Source of the DNA: Pseudomonas sp. 30_B | GTDB taxonomy: Bacteria; Pseudomonadota; Gammaproteobacteria; Pseudomonadales; Pseudomonadaceae | Assembly: GCF_017491605.1 (NCBI RefSeq) | Contig: NZ_JAFGYY010000004.1 | Location: 224,011-288,010, forward strand | DNA: 64,000 nt | Reading direction: 5' to 3' | Shown here: in pieces, positions 51,590 through 61,498 of the stretch | Position numbering within the stretch: position 1 is the first letter of the stretch | How the letters are laid out: each line of letters starts with the position of its first letter | Translations under genes and position numbers: made by a program | The notes under the pieces: model-generated | Seen by the model: only the letters and a program-made list of their open reading frames with translations | Database searches by the model: none | What the model was told of the DNA's origin: nothing

Positions 51590-52543
51590 ATGCTGGTCAA
51601 GGTCAGGCCGCTGTGGCAGAGCTGGATCGCCCGGCGGATTCCGCCGGCGTCATCGTTGCAACTCAACCAGCGGCGCATCTTCATCATTCCCACTCGCCAG
51701 GGCGTGGCGTTCGGCGTTGCGCTGCTGCTGATGCTGCTGACGGCGATCAATTACCAGAACAGCCTGGCCTACGGGCTGACCTTCCTGCTGCTGTCGTTGT
51801 TCATCGTCGCCATCCTGCACACCTACCGTAACCTGGGCGGACTGCGCCTGACCGCGCTGGGCGCGACGCCGGTATTCGTCGGCGAACAGCTGGGCTTCCG
51901 GGTGCGGCTGGACGCGGAAGGGCGTGCGCGCCAGGCCGTCGCCATCGGCTGGACGGCGGAGCAGTTGCACTTCGCCGACGTGCCGGCCGAGGGCGCCGAG
52001 GAGCTTCGCCTGGATGTATCGGCGCAGCGGCGCGGCTGGTTGCGGCCGGGCCGCCTGCGGGTGGAAAGCCGCTTCCCGCTCGGCCTGCTGGTGGCCTGGA
52101 GCTGGCTCGACCTGGACCAGGCCGGCCTGGTCTACCCGACTCCGCTCGCCAGCGACCTGCCGCTCGAAGGCGGCGCCGCGACAGACGAGGAGGAGGGCGT
52201 GAGGCCCAGTGGCCAGGGTGTCGATGACTTCCAGGGGCTGCGCCCGTACCAGCCCGGCGATTCGCGCCGGCGCTTGCACTGGAAGGCCTATTCCCGCGGC
52301 CAGGGCCTGTTGGTGAAGGACTTCTCCGCGCTGGCCGGACGCAATCTGTGGCTGGACTTCACGCTGCTGGGCGGCGATATCGAAGGCCGCCTTTCGCGGC
52401 TGTGCTACTGGGTGCTGCAGCTGTCGCTGCGTCAGCAGCCGTTCGGCCTGCGCCTGCCGGGCGTGCAATTGCCGGTGGCGACCGGCGACGCCCATCGGGA
52501 GGCCTGCCTGCGCGCACTCGCCCTGTTCGGGGAGCGCGCATGA
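51590..52543 (+). CDS. DUF58 domain membrane protein
   Basis: A 317-residue protein with two N-terminal transmembrane helices (about 35-75) and a soluble region ending in the DUF58 signature: DDFQGLRPYQPGDSRRRLHWKAYSRGQGLLVKDF in pattern. It is normally the MoxR partner. The gene starts nine bases after moxR and overlaps tgpA by four bases, so the three are one operon. Confidence 0.87.
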   Translation: MLVKVRPLWQSWIARRIPPASSLQLNQRRIFIIPTRQGVAFGVALLLMLLTAINYQNSLAYGLTFLLLSLFIVAILHTYRNLGGLRLTALGATPVFVGEQLGFRVRLDAEGRARQAVAIGWTAEQLHFADVPAEGAEELRLDVSAQRRGWLRPGRLRVESRFPLGLLVAWSWLDLDQAGLVYPTPLASDLPLEGGAATDEEEGVRPSGQGVDDFQGLRPYQPGDSRRRLHWKAYSRGQGLLVKDFSALAGRNLWLDFTLLGGDIEGRLSRLCYWVLQLSLRQQPFGLRLPGVQLPVATGDAHREACLRALALFGERA

Positions 52544-54528
52544 GCACGCAGCCCATTCCACGGGTCGCGCTGACCTGGCTGCTGGTCGCCCAGGCGGTGG
52601 TGATCATCCCGCACCTGGAGCACCTGCCGCTGTGGATCGTCGGGCTGTGGCTGGGCTGCGCGTTCTGGCGCGTCCAGGTGTTCCGCATGCGCGCCAACTA
52701 CCCCAGCGGCCTGGCCAAGCTGGCGCTGGTCGGCGCCGCCGGGCTCGGCGTGTGGTTCTCGCGCGGCTCGCTGATCGGCCTGGACGCCGGCGTGGTGCTG
52801 CTGATCGCCGCGTTCATCATCAAGCTGGTGGAACTCAAGACCCGGCGCGATGCCTGGGTGCTGATCCTGCTGGGGTTCTTCGCGGTGGTGACCAGCTACC
52901 TGTTCCAGGACGACATCCTCGCCGCCGCCTTCAGCCTGTTGCCGGTGACCGCGCTGCTGGCGGCACTGATCGGCCTGCAGCAGAGCAACTTCGCCGCCCG
53001 TCCTGGCTCGACCCTGCGCCTGGCCGGTGGCCTGCTGTTGCAGGCGCTGCCGCTGATGCTCCTGCTGTTCATGCTGTTCCCGCGCCTGGGGCCGCTGTGG
53101 TCGCTGCCGATGCCGGGCGGCAAGGCCACCACCGGCCTGAGCGATTCGATGATGCCGGGGGACATGGTGGAACTCAGCCAGTCGCCGGAACTGGCCTTCC
53201 GCGTCCGCTTCAAGGGCGAGCCGCCGCCGCGCTCGCAGCTGTACTGGCGTGCGTTGACCCTGGAGAACTTCGATGGCGAGCGCTGGACCCAGGCCTTCCA
53301 GCGTCGCGATGCGCCGACGCCGCAGTGGCAGCGCCAGGGGGTGGCACTGGAATATCAGGTAGTCATGGAGCCGAGCGACCATCCGTGGCTGTTCGTGCTC
53401 GATGTTGCGGAGAACGGAGCGAGCGACGCCCAGCTGATGAGCGACTTCCGCCTCCAGCGCCGATCCCCGGTACGCCAGAGCCTGCTCTACAACGCCATGT
53501 CCTGGCCCGGTGCTCTGCTCGAACCCAATGACAACCGCCGCGCGCTGCGCCTCAACCTGAACCTGCCGGCCGCTGGCAATCCACGGGCACGGGTCTGGGC
53601 CCGCGAGCTGCACGAGCGCTATCCGCAGCCCCGCGAGCTGGCGCAGGCGATGCTCCGGCACTTCCGCGAGCAGCCCTTCGCCTACACGCTCAAGCCGCCC
53701 GCGACCGGGCCGGAGCGCATCGACGGCTTCCTCTTCGACACCCGTGCCGGCTTCTGCGAGCACTATGCCGGCGCCATGACCTTCGTCCTGCGCGCGGCGG
53801 GGATTCCCGCGCGGGTGGTGACCGGCTACCAGGGCGGCGAGCTGAACCCCGCCGGCAACTACCTTCTGGTACATCAGTTCGATGCCCATGCCTGGGTGGA
53901 GTACTGGCAGGCGGGCAGCGGCTGGACGCGGGTCGACCCCACCGGGGCGGTATCGCCCGAGCGCATCGAACTGGGGCTGGAGCAGGCGATGAGCCGCGAG
54001 GGCAGCTTCCTCGCCGGCGATCCGTTCTCGCCGCTGCGTTACCGGGGTTTCAGCCTGCTCAATGAGCTGCGCCTGAGCTGGGACCAGATCAACTACGGCT
54101 GGCAGCGTTGGGTGCTGGGTTACCAGGGCGAGCAGCAGGGCGAACTGCTCCGTCGCTGGCTCGGCGCACCCGACAGTCCCTGGCTGGCGCTGTTCACGGT
54201 GGGTGTCGGAGCGCTGCTGCTCGCAGGCCTGGCGCTGTGGCTGTTCAAGCCCTGGCGGTACCCGCGCGATAGCCAGCTGCGCAGCTTCGAGCGCTTCGAA
54301 CAGTTGCTCACACCCCACGGATTACGCCGTGATGCCGGGGAGGGACACCGCGATTTCAGCCGTCGCGCCATGCTCGCGCTGCCGGATCAAGCGGAGACGA
54401 TTCGCGCCTACAGCGAAGCGTTCGAGGCGCAGCGTTATGCCGGCGCCAGCGCCGACCCCGCGGTGTTGCGCAGGCACCTGACGCGGCTGCGCAAGGCGTT
54501 GCCGTGGCGCTGGCGGCGACAGCCATGA
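52540..54528 (+). CDS. tgpA: TgpA: transglutaminase-fold membrane protein
   Basis: A 662-residue protein with several N-terminal membrane helices (DUF3488), a periplasmic transglutaminase-like domain (about 330-500) and a C-terminal helix plus DUF4129. The catalytic triad is visible: Cys in RAGFCEHYAG, His in FDAHAWVEYW and Asp in WTRVDPTG. In P. aeruginosa the orthologue TgpA (PA2873) was reported as essential for viability. The start is the ATG at 52540 within the ATGA overlap with the DUF58 gene. Confidence 0.9.
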   Translation: MSTQPIPRVALTWLLVAQAVVIIPHLEHLPLWIVGLWLGCAFWRVQVFRMRANYPSGLAKLALVGAAGLGVWFSRGSLIGLDAGVVLLIAAFIIKLVELKTRRDAWVLILLGFFAVVTSYLFQDDILAAAFSLLPVTALLAALIGLQQSNFAARPGSTLRLAGGLLLQALPLMLLLFMLFPRLGPLWSLPMPGGKATTGLSDSMMPGDMVELSQSPELAFRVRFKGEPPPRSQLYWRALTLENFDGERWTQAFQRRDAPTPQWQRQGVALEYQVVMEPSDHPWLFVLDVAENGASDAQLMSDFRLQRRSPVRQSLLYNAMSWPGALLEPNDNRRALRLNLNLPAAGNPRARVWARELHERYPQPRELAQAMLRHFREQPFAYTLKPPATGPERIDGFLFDTRAGFCEHYAGAMTFVLRAAGIPARVVTGYQGGELNPAGNYLLVHQFDAHAWVEYWQAGSGWTRVDPTGAVSPERIELGLEQAMSREGSFLAGDPFSPLRYRGFSLLNELRLSWDQINYGWQRWVLGYQGEQQGELLRRWLGAPDSPWLALFTVGVGALLLAGLALWLFKPWRYPRDSQLRSFERFEQLLTPHGLRRDAGEGHRDFSRRAMLALPDQAETIRAYSEAFEAQRYAGASADPAVLRRHLTRLRKALPWRWRRQP

Positions 54529-54603
54529 GGCATGACACCGGTCACTTGCTGGCGGCGGCGCGCCAACTAACCTGATAACTCATCCCACCCTGCGGAGCGT
54601 GCC

Positions 54604-55365
54604 GTGTCCTCTTTCAGCGACTACCTGGTGACCCATCTGATCGAGCAGGAGGTCGCGCTGTTCTCCGCCTCTGCCCGTCTGAGCGCCGGTTCCGACCCCG
54701 AAGCCCTGCACGACCTGCGCATCGCCGTGCGCCGTCTGCGCAGCCTGCTGCATCCGGTGCGCGGGATGCCGGGCATCGATGAGCTGGAAGAATCGCTGGG
54801 TGAAGTGGGGCGGCTGAGCGGACCGCTGCGCGACCTGGAGGTGTTGCTGCCGGTGCTGGAGGCCGAAGGTTACGAGCAGGCCGCGGCCCTGCGCCGTCCG
54901 GCCCTGCTCTCGGGCTACATCGCGCTGCTCGCCAGCCCGCAATGGGATCGCCTGCTGATGCGTCTCGATGGCTGGCCGCAACTGTGGCGCACAGCGGACC
55001 GCCATGGCGTGCTGGGTGGCCTGCACGGCAAGGTGCGCAAACGCCTGGGCAAGGAGTGGCAGAAGTTGCGCCTGGCATTGAAGGACCCCGCGCACGACCG
55101 TCATCGCCTGCGCCTGCTGATCAAGCGGGTGCGCTATTCGCTGGAGGCCTATCCGGAGGAGTCGGCGGTGCCGCAGCGCCTGCTCGCTCCGCTGAAGGAT
55201 GCGCAGACGGCCCTGGGCGAGTGGCACGACTATGAACAGTGGCTGATCCGCAGCGAGCGGGAGTTGGACCTGATGCCGCTGCAACCGCACTGGAATGCCC
55301 GCCACGATCTCGCCGAGCGCGACGCCGACGAGAGTCTCGATGCGCTGCTGAAGGCGCTCGGCTGA
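54604..55365 (+). CDS. CHAD domain protein
   Basis: A 253-residue helical CHAD protein. The conserved histidine and basic residues appear in ALHDLRIAVRRLRSLLHP and in HRLRLLIKRVRYSLEAYPE, which form a positive cavity that binds polyphosphate. The start is GTG at 54604. No CYTH or triphosphate tunnel domain is fused or adjacent. It probably associates with polyphosphate granules; direct evidence from this sequence is limited to the domain. Confidence 0.85.
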   Translation: MSSFSDYLVTHLIEQEVALFSASARLSAGSDPEALHDLRIAVRRLRSLLHPVRGMPGIDELEESLGEVGRLSGPLRDLEVLLPVLEAEGYEQAAALRRPALLSGYIALLASPQWDRLLMRLDGWPQLWRTADRHGVLGGLHGKVRKRLGKEWQKLRLALKDPAHDRHRLRLLIKRVRYSLEAYPEESAVPQRLLAPLKDAQTALGEWHDYEQWLIRSERELDLMPLQPHWNARHDLAERDADESLDALLKALG

Positions 55366-55484
55366 CACCATAGAGCGCATTGATGGCACGCCATTTGTTC
55401 CGGAGCGAACAACGCTTTGGATGGTGTGCTCGCGCCGGCGGCCGGCCTAAGATCGCGGCCGAATCCTGGTAATGGAAGCGATCC

Positions 55485-56285
55485 ATGACATTCACCGAAA
55501 TGCTACAGGCGGTGCGCGCCGCACCGCGCAGCGTGGTCATTCCGACGAGTTGGGCACAGGGGCGGGCGAGCTTCGGCGGACTGGTGGCCGCGGCGGCCTA
55601 TGAGGCGATGCGTGCTGTGACCCGCGAAGGGCGGCCGGTGCGCTCGTTGGCGATCACCTTCGTGGGGCCGGTCGAGGTGGAAACGCCGGTGAGTTTCGAG
55701 GCCGAGGCGCTGCGCGAGGGCAAGTCGGTGAGCCAGGTGTTTTGCCGCGCGGTGCAGGACGGTCAGGTGGTGGCGCTGGTGCAGGGCAGCTTCGGCGAAC
55801 CGCGCAGTTCCAGTGTCGAGGTGGAGAACCTGCCCGCGCCCGACTTCCGTGAGCCCGAGCACTGCCAGGAACTGCCGTTCATTCGCAAGCTGATGCCGGC
55901 CTTCACCCAGCACATCGCAATGCGCTGGGCGCGCGGGCACATGCCGTTCTCGTCCAGTCGCGAGGTCGAAATGGGCGGCTGGATGCGTTTTCGCGGTGAC
56001 GGCAAGGGCGATGCTTCACTGGAGGTGTCGCACCTGCTGGCGCTGATCGACGCCTGGCCACCAGCGACCTTGCCTCACCTGAAGAGCCCGGCGCCGTCCA
56101 GCTCGCTGACCTGGACTGTGGAATTCATCCAGCCGCAGCCGGACTTGCCGGTCGATGGCTGGTGCCAGTACCGGGCGACCATCGAACACGCGCGCGACGG
56201 CTACGGCCACATCGCCGCGCATTGCTGGGGACCGGACGGCCGCCTGCTGGCGATCAGCCGGCAGACAGCGACCATCTTCGGCTAG
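55485..56285 (+). CDS. Acyl-CoA thioesterase-like double hotdog protein
   Basis: A 266-residue protein of the TesB-like thioesterase group. The first hotdog has the ASFGGLVAAAAYEAM helix and the second ends in GWCQYRATIEHARDGYGHIAAHCWGPDGRLLAISRQT (in pattern), similar to TesB second-domain motifs. Likely cytosolic hydrolase of acyl-CoA thioesters; substrate chain unknown. It is convergent with the diguanylate cyclase gene, overlapping it by four bases at the 3' ends. Confidence 0.82.
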   Translation: MTFTEMLQAVRAAPRSVVIPTSWAQGRASFGGLVAAAAYEAMRAVTREGRPVRSLAITFVGPVEVETPVSFEAEALREGKSVSQVFCRAVQDGQVVALVQGSFGEPRSSSVEVENLPAPDFREPEHCQELPFIRKLMPAFTQHIAMRWARGHMPFSSSREVEMGGWMRFRGDGKGDASLEVSHLLALIDAWPPATLPHLKSPAPSSSLTWTVEFIQPQPDLPVDGWCQYRATIEHARDGYGHIAAHCWGPDGRLLAISRQTATIFG

Positions 56286-57856
56286 CCCGGCGCCTGCTCG
56301 GTGCGGTTGCGGCCGCCGGCCTTGGCCCGGTAGAGGGCACGGTCGGCGCGGGCCAGCAGGTCCTCCAGGCGCACTTCGCCGGGCAGGCACTCGGCCACGC
56401 CGATGCTCATCGTCAGGCGCAGGCGGCTGTTGTCTTCGGTGCTGAAGGACAGCGCCTGCACGGCATTGCGCAACCGTTCGGCGACTTGCAGTGCCTGCTC
56501 TGGAGCGGTTTCCGGGAGGATCGCGGCGAACTCCTCGCCGCCCAGCCGGCCGAGCAGGTCGATCTCGCGCAGGCCCTGGCTCAGTTCGCCGGCCACGGCC
56601 TTGAGCACCGCATCGCCGAAGGCGTGGCCGTAGGTGTCGTTGATCCGCTTGAAGTGATCGATGTCGAGCATCAGCGCCGAGCACCGGCGCTGATGGCGCT
56701 GGGCGCTCTTGAGCAGGCTGACGCCACGTTTGACGAAGGCATGGCGGTTCTGCAGACCGGTCAGCGGGTCGGTGCTGGCGAGCAGGCGCAGCTCCTGTTC
56801 CAGCGTCTTGCGCTGCTGGATGTCGAAGCTCCACACCAGTGAAGCGGCCTGTCCGTCGATATCCAGCCGCCTTGCCCAGACCACCGCCCAGTAAGGGGGA
56901 TTGCCGGCCAGCCGGGTTTCCCAGCCATTGAGTTGCCCGAACTCGTCCAGCGCCAGGCGGAAGCGACTTTCTTCGTCGGGGTCGTCGAACAGCCGGGCGA
57001 GGTTGAAGCGCTCGTCGTCCGTGCCCGTGCGTTGCAGCAGGCCGGGGCTGACGTAATGGGCGTGGCCGTCATGGTCGTTGAGCAGCGCCACGTCGCTGGG
57101 GCTGGTATCGAGGATGTAGCGCAGCAGCGCCTTGCGTTCGCTCAGCTCCTGGGTGCGTTCTTCCACGCGCCTTTCCAGGGAGTGGTTGAGTTCGTTGAGG
57201 CGCTGGGTGAGCCGCTGCCGGCGCCGGGAATTGGCAATGACCTGCCGGGTCAACAGCACGCAGCACAGGCCCAGGCCGGCGAGCACCCAGGCGAGCAGGT
57301 TGAAGGCGTGTTGCAGATCCTGGCGCTCTTCGTCGAGCTGGTTGGTCAGGGCAATGTGGGTGGCGACGATGAGGTCGTGAGCGGGGCCGAGCAGCGCTGG
57401 CAACTGGCGCTGCATCTCCTGCGCGATCGTCCGCGCCGCTGCGGGTTGCCCCCAGGGCGCGCGCCTGGCCCAGTCGGTGCTGAGCCGGTCGAGCTGCCCG
57501 AGTGTTTCGCCGACTTCCGGGCGCGGCTCGGCGAGGTGCTGGAACACCCGGGTCGTGCGCAGCGGCGCCAGCAGGCTGACCAGGACTTCGATGCGGGTGG
57601 CGAGGGCGTCGCTGTCCGCGCGTCCGTCCAGCAGCGCCTGGGCGGTGTCCAGCGAGCGCTCCAGTTCGGCGCGCACCTGATAGGCCTGCCACAGCTCGCT
57701 GTGGGCGTCGGGGTGCGCCAGTTGCCGGGCATGCTGGTTGACCAGCAGGAGGGCGGCAAAGGCACCCAGGGTGAGGACTGCGATCAGGCTGCAGAGGACG
57801 ACGAAAGTCAGGCGGCGCCAGCGACGCCCGGGAGGCTGAGGGGGCAAGGCGATCAC
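56282..57856 (-). CDS. Membrane diguanylate cyclase (GGDEF)
   Basis: A 524-residue c-di-GMP synthase. It has an N-terminal membrane helix (about 15-37), a periplasmic helical sensor (about 40-180), a second helix (about 180-200), a coiled coil, a PAS domain (about 230-345) and a C-terminal GGDEF domain. The active site is intact: LLGRLGGEEFAAILPE. The inhibitory I-site RxxD (REID) sits five residues upstream, so the enzyme should be active and subject to product feedback. The start overlaps by four bases the end of a small periplasmic protein gene, which likely supplies its input signal. Confidence 0.92.
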   Translation of the reverse strand: MIALPPQPPGRRWRRLTFVVLCSLIAVLTLGAFAALLLVNQHARQLAHPDAHSELWQAYQVRAELERSLDTAQALLDGRADSDALATRIEVLVSLLAPLRTTRVFQHLAEPRPEVGETLGQLDRLSTDWARRAPWGQPAAARTIAQEMQRQLPALLGPAHDLIVATHIALTNQLDEERQDLQHAFNLLAWVLAGLGLCCVLLTRQVIANSRRRQRLTQRLNELNHSLERRVEERTQELSERKALLRYILDTSPSDVALLNDHDGHAHYVSPGLLQRTGTDDERFNLARLFDDPDEESRFRLALDEFGQLNGWETRLAGNPPYWAVVWARRLDIDGQAASLVWSFDIQQRKTLEQELRLLASTDPLTGLQNRHAFVKRGVSLLKSAQRHQRRCSALMLDIDHFKRINDTYGHAFGDAVLKAVAGELSQGLREIDLLGRLGGEEFAAILPETAPEQALQVAERLRNAVQALSFSTEDNSRLRLTMSIGVAECLPGEVRLEDLLARADRALYRAKAGGRNRTEQAPG

Positions 57857-58356
57857 TCCAGGGTAATGCGGCTGACCTGCCAGACGGTTCGGTTGAAGTA
57901 GACCTGGGTGCGCAGCTCCGGATGCTTCACCAGCGGATAGATGATGAACAGGGGGCCGCGCTCGCTGATGCCGATGTAATGGTCATCGCGGCGATAGGCG
58001 AGGATCGGCTGGTAGGTGTCCAGATCGCTCAGGGGGATCAGCGCGGAGTAGTCGTTCAGGGCATCGACGCGCAGGCGTTTCGATCGGCCGAGCTCGGCGC
58101 CATCGAACAGTTGGTTGAGCGGGACGCCTTGCCAGCGGGAAATGCGCTCTTCCGCGGGAAGCATGGCGGCGTAGGTCTGCGGTGGGAGGCGTTGCAGATC
58201 CGCCAGGCTCAGGCGCCGGGCGGCCTCGGGGCGGTCGGCAATCGCCAGGCTGAGGACATTACGCTCGAGGGGCGGGGATGCGGACGGACTCGCCGCCACC
58301 TGGCTGCCAATAAGTAGGCAGACTAAAAAGCCAAAAAAATGACGAACAACCGACAT
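57853..58356 (-). CDS. Secreted molybdopterin-binding-fold protein upstream of the cyclase
   Basis: A 167-residue protein with a signal peptide (about 22 residues). The body resembles the oxidoreductase molybdopterin-binding domain (SUOX fold; LSLADLQRLPP, RWQGVPLNQLFDGAEL, VDALNDYSALIPLSDL). The conserved cofactor-ligating Cys is absent, so it is probably not an active molybdoenzyme. The overlap with the diguanylate cyclase start implies coupled translation and a role as periplasmic sensor or ligand carrier for the cyclase. Confidence 0.75.
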   Translation of the reverse strand: MSVVRHFFGFLVCLLIGSQVAASPSASPPLERNVLSLAIADRPEAARRLSLADLQRLPPQTYAAMLPAEERISRWQGVPLNQLFDGAELGRSKRLRVDALNDYSALIPLSDLDTYQPILAYRRDDHYIGISERGPLFIIYPLVKHPELRTQVYFNRTVWQVSRITLE

Positions 58357-58436
58357 TTCGACCGCTCACGACGTAATTTCGACGATTATAGCGGCGAATA
58401 CCCCTATGACTTGAATGGCCGAAATGCCGCTCGTCG

Positions 58437-58796
58437 TCAGCGCCGCCGATTTTTCCAGGCGCGCCACCAGCCGCCGCTGAGTACGAAGCGGGGAAAGGTG
58501 ATGAATTGTTCGGCGAGCAGCCGGCCAATGGCATCCTGGCGGTCTGCGAAGGGTTCCGGCGGCTGTTCTTCGAGCTTGTGGCCGCGCCCCTGGATCGCCA
58601 GGGAGGCGACGATGCCGATCACGCCCAGGGCGACGCCGCTCAGGTGCAGGCGCAGCAGGGCGCTGACCAGAATCACCGCGGCGAGGATGAACAGCGGAAC
58701 GGCGAGGATGTGCAGTGCCAGGTTGGTGGGATTGCGGTGGTTGGCCGCATAGCCCCGCCATTGCCAGGCGAGCAGGTTGGGATGACGTTTGGCCAT
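58437..58796 (-). CDS. Mpo1-like protein (DUF962)
   Basis: A 119-residue integral membrane protein with 3 hydrophobic segments. It has the Mpo1/DUF962 features HRNPTNLALHILAVPL and QGRGHKLEEQPPEPF with conserved His residues, which in yeast Mpo1 bind iron for fatty-acid alpha-oxidation (2-hydroxy acid dioxygenation). The start is the ATG at 58796; an ATG 15 codons upstream adds non-conserved sequence. Iron-dependent oxygenase activity is inferred. Confidence 0.78.
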   Translation of the reverse strand: MAKRHPNLLAWQWRGYAANHRNPTNLALHILAVPLFILAAVILVSALLRLHLSGVALGVIGIVASLAIQGRGHKLEEQPPEPFADRQDAIGRLLAEQFITFPRFVLSGGWWRAWKNRRR

Positions 58797-58908
58797 GGGC
58801 GGACTCCTGTGCGATATAGGCCCGCCGCGGGCGGCGGGCATCTACCGGAAGTCTAGGTCGTGGCCGAAAAGGGCAGCCAATGGGCGCTGGCTATGCGCCT
58901 GATAGGGC

Positions 58909-60387
58909 TTACAGGCGCAGTTGGCGGATCGCGCGGCTGAGTTCGCCGGCCAGGTCCGCCAGCTGATGGCTGGTGCCGGCGGAGTCCACGGTCTGCTGCA
59001 CGGTGAGCTCGGTAACGTCGCGGATGCCCACCACCGAGCGGGTCATTTCCTCGGCGACCTGGCTCTGCTGCTCGGCAGCCACGGCAATCTGCGTATTGCT
59101 CTCGCGCATCTGTGCCACGGCGGCGGCGATGGCGGCCAGGGCTTCACCGGCTTCACGGGCTTCCTCGACGCAGCCGTCGGCCTTGATCGAGCTTTCCTGC
59201 ATGAACTCCACGGCGTCGCGGGTGCCGGACTGCAAGGCGGTGATCATCTGAGTGATCTCGTCGGTGGAGTCCTGCACGCGTTTGGCCAGGTTGCGCACCT
59301 CATCGGCCACCACGGCAAAGCCGCGGCCCATCTCGCCGGCGCGGGCGGCTTCGATGGCCGCGTTCAGGGCGAGCAGGTTGGTCTGCTCGGCGATGCCGTG
59401 GATCACGCTGACCACGCTGCTGATCTTGTGGCTGTCCTGTGCCAGCTGCTGGATCATCTCGGCGGTCTGCTGCACGCCCTGGGACAGGCCGGCGATGGAC
59501 TGGCCGACGCGGCCGACCACCTGTTGGCCGTTGCCCGCCAGGCGATCGGCTTCCTGCGACTGGTCTCGGGTGTCGGCGGCGTGCTGGGCGATGTGGTGGA
59601 CGGTGGTGGACATCTCGTTGATGGCGGTGGCGGCCTGGTCGGTCTCGCTCTGCTGGCCGAGCATGCCCTGGCGCACCTGGCCCATGGTGTTGGCAAGGCT
59701 GCGCGCGCCTTCGTCGAGACGCCCGGCAGCCTGGGCGACGGTGCCGACGACGCGCTGGTAGCCGCCCTGCATGGCATTGAAGGCAGTGGCCATCTGCCCG
59801 ACCTCGTCGCGGCTTTCCAGCGGCACGCGGGCGGACAGGTCGCCGCTCTTTTCCACGTGCAGCATCACGTCGCGCAGGGTCAGCAGGTGGGTAAGGATGA
59901 AGCGGATCAGCAACTGCGAGGCGGCCAGCAGCGCGAGCATCAGAATCAGCACGGCGCCGGCGTAGGGCAGGGCGCGAACCTCGAAGACATCCCAGAAGTC
60001 GGCGCCGGTTGCCAGTACGGCGACCCGTTGGCCATTGCCGAGGTCCTGCACGTAGGCGCCGGCCAGTGCACCGGCACGGCTCCGGGCGCCCTGCAGGTCG
60101 ACCCAGCCATTGGCGCGGGAGAGGGCGGAGCCGTCGATACCGGCAATCTGCGGTGCGCTGCCGGCGGCAAAGCCGACGAGGTTGGCGGAGGACGGCAGCG
60201 GCGTACCCGCCGGCCAGCTCTTGAGCAACTGGGCCTGGGCCTCGGCACCCTGGCGTGCCTGCTGGTTGCGGGCGTCGAGTTCCTGGTGCATGGCGAACAG
60301 CACCAGCAGCAGGGTGGTGACGAAGGCGACCGCGTTTACGGCCCAAAATTTGTATTTGAGGGAAATGTCGCGGATCCAGGCGGCCAT
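58909..60387 (-). CDS. Methyl-accepting chemotaxis protein
   Basis: A 492-residue receptor with two transmembrane segments (about 12-32 and 145-170). The short periplasmic sensor between them is only about 110 residues, a HAMP domain follows (about 172-225), and the cytoplasmic signalling domain includes the hairpin tip [18 protein letters not shown]. Methylation helices are visible. It does not end in the NWETF pentapeptide for CheR binding. The ligand is unknown. The start is the ATG at 60387 ([10 protein letters not shown]). Confidence 0.92.
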   Translation of the reverse strand: MAAWIRDISLKYKFWAVNAVAFVTTLLLVLFAMHQELDARNQQARQGAEAQAQLLKSWPAGTPLPSSANLVGFAAGSAPQIAGIDGSALSRANGWVDLQGARSRAGALAGAYVQDLGNGQRVAVLATGADFWDVFEVRALPYAGAVLILMLALLAASQLLIRFILTHLLTLRDVMLHVEKSGDLSARVPLESRDEVGQMATAFNAMQGGYQRVVGTVAQAAGRLDEGARSLANTMGQVRQGMLGQQSETDQAATAINEMSTTVHHIAQHAADTRDQSQEADRLAGNGQQVVGRVGQSIAGLSQGVQQTAEMIQQLAQDSHKISSVVSVIHGIAEQTNLLALNAAIEAARAGEMGRGFAVVADEVRNLAKRVQDSTDEITQMITALQSGTRDAVEFMQESSIKADGCVEEAREAGEALAAIAAAVAQMRESNTQIAVAAEQQSQVAEEMTRSVVGIRDVTELTVQQTVDSAGTSHQLADLAGELSRAIRQLRL

Positions 60388-60524
60388 GGTTGTCTTCTTG
60401 TCGGTCGAATGATGGCAAGGTGCCGCCATTGTCATGAAAAGGATGAAGGCTGGCCATTGATGGGGATCAAGCCGCCTTCCACACCCGGGTTAGCGGCCGA
60501 TGGACGGTTATCTTGAGAGCGCCT

Positions 60525-61325
60525 TCAGACTGTGGGCAGGTTGAAGAAGCGTCGTGCGCAATCGGTGGTGTGGGCGGCGACCTCCTCGGGGCTTTCGCCG
60601 CGATGCTGTGCCACGCACGCCAGCACCTCCGGCAGGAAGGCCGGCTCGTTGTGGCCGTGCTTGGGCCTGGGCCGCAGCGTGCGCGGCAGCAGGTAGGGCG
60701 CATCGCTTTCCAGCATCAGGCGGCCGGCGGGAATCTCCTTCACCAGTTCCTGCAGGTGGGTGCCCCGGCGTTCGTCGCAGATCCAGCCGGTGATACCGAT
60801 GTGCAGGTCCAGGTCGAGGTAGCCGTAGAGCGCGCGGCGCTCGCCGGTGAAGCAATGCACCACGGCGGCGGGCAGCCTGTCGCGGAAATCCTTGAGGATC
60901 GCCAGCAGGCGTTCGGCGGCGTCGCGCTCGTGGATGAACACCGGGCGCTGCAGCTCCACCGCCAGGGCCAGCTGTTCCTCGAAGGCCTTCTCTTGCATCG
61001 GACGCGGCGAAAAGTCGCGGTTGAAGTCCAGCCCGCACTCGCCGACGGCGCGCACCCGGTCTTCCTGCAACAAGCCGCGCAGCACCTTGGCACTGCCGCT
61101 GTCCCAGTGGCTGGCCTCGTGCGGGTGGACGCCCGCGGTGCAGTAAAGACGCTGGCTTTCGTCCAGTTGCCGGCACAGTTCCAGGGCTTGTTCGCTGTCG
61201 TCCAGGCTCGTGCCGGTCAGCACCATCTGCACGACGCCAGCCTCGGCGGCGCGGGCGAGGACTGCTTCACGTTCCGCGGCAAAGCTGGGGTGAGTGAGGT
61301 TGACGCCGATGTCGATCAGTTGCAT
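60525..61325 (-). CDS. TatD-family deoxyribonuclease, second copy
   Basis: A 266-residue TatD hydrolase beginning [15 protein letters not shown]. Metal sites: [36 protein letters not shown] and [10 protein letters not shown]. It is closer to the E. coli TatD subgroup ([10 protein letters not shown]-terminus) than the YcfH-like gene at 11.5 kb. The start is the ATG at 61325; the ATG ten codons earlier lacks conservation. Confidence 0.9.
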   Translation of the reverse strand: MQLIDIGVNLTHPSFAAEREAVLARAAEAGVVQMVLTGTSLDDSEQALELCRQLDESQRLYCTAGVHPHEASHWDSGSAKVLRGLLQEDRVRAVGECGLDFNRDFSPRPMQEKAFEEQLALAVELQRPVFIHERDAAERLLAILKDFRDRLPAAVVHCFTGERRALYGYLDLDLHIGITGWICDERRGTHLQELVKEIPAGRLMLESDAPYLLPRTLRPRPKHGHNEPAFLPEVLACVAQHRGESPEEVAAHTTDCARRFFNLPTV

Positions 61326-61409
61326 TTTTCTTCCTTTTGTCCGGAAACGGAGCATAGCAAACGCCGCTTTTCAGACGAAAATTCATCAAAAACAGCAGGT
61401 TGAGGGTTT

Positions 61410-61428
61410 TTCCGAAGATATATCGGAA
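61410..61428. other. Inverted repeat in mltF leader
   Basis: TTCCGA-N7-TCGGAA (centre AGATATA), in the 224-bp gap between the tatD-like and mltF genes. A possible operator; no regulator is suggested by its sequence. Confidence 0.35.
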
Positions 61429-61478
61429 GTTTCGGGTTGGTACTGAGCCCTTCCTGTGAGAGTCTTGCGCGCCCTTGG

Positions 61479-61498
61479 CGGCCGGGAACTACCGGCCG
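61479..61498. other. Leader hairpin before mltF
   Basis: CGGCCGG-GAACTA-CCGGCCG, 52 bp upstream of the mltF ATG. A stable 7-bp GC stem that would sit in the 5' leader of mltF; no T-tract follows. Confidence 0.4.

Noticed and set aside
58921..60516. A 531-codon plus-strand frame antisense to the chemoreceptor gene
   Set aside because: Periodic His/Gly/Ala-rich composition mirrors the coiled-coil coding strand; no recognisable domain.
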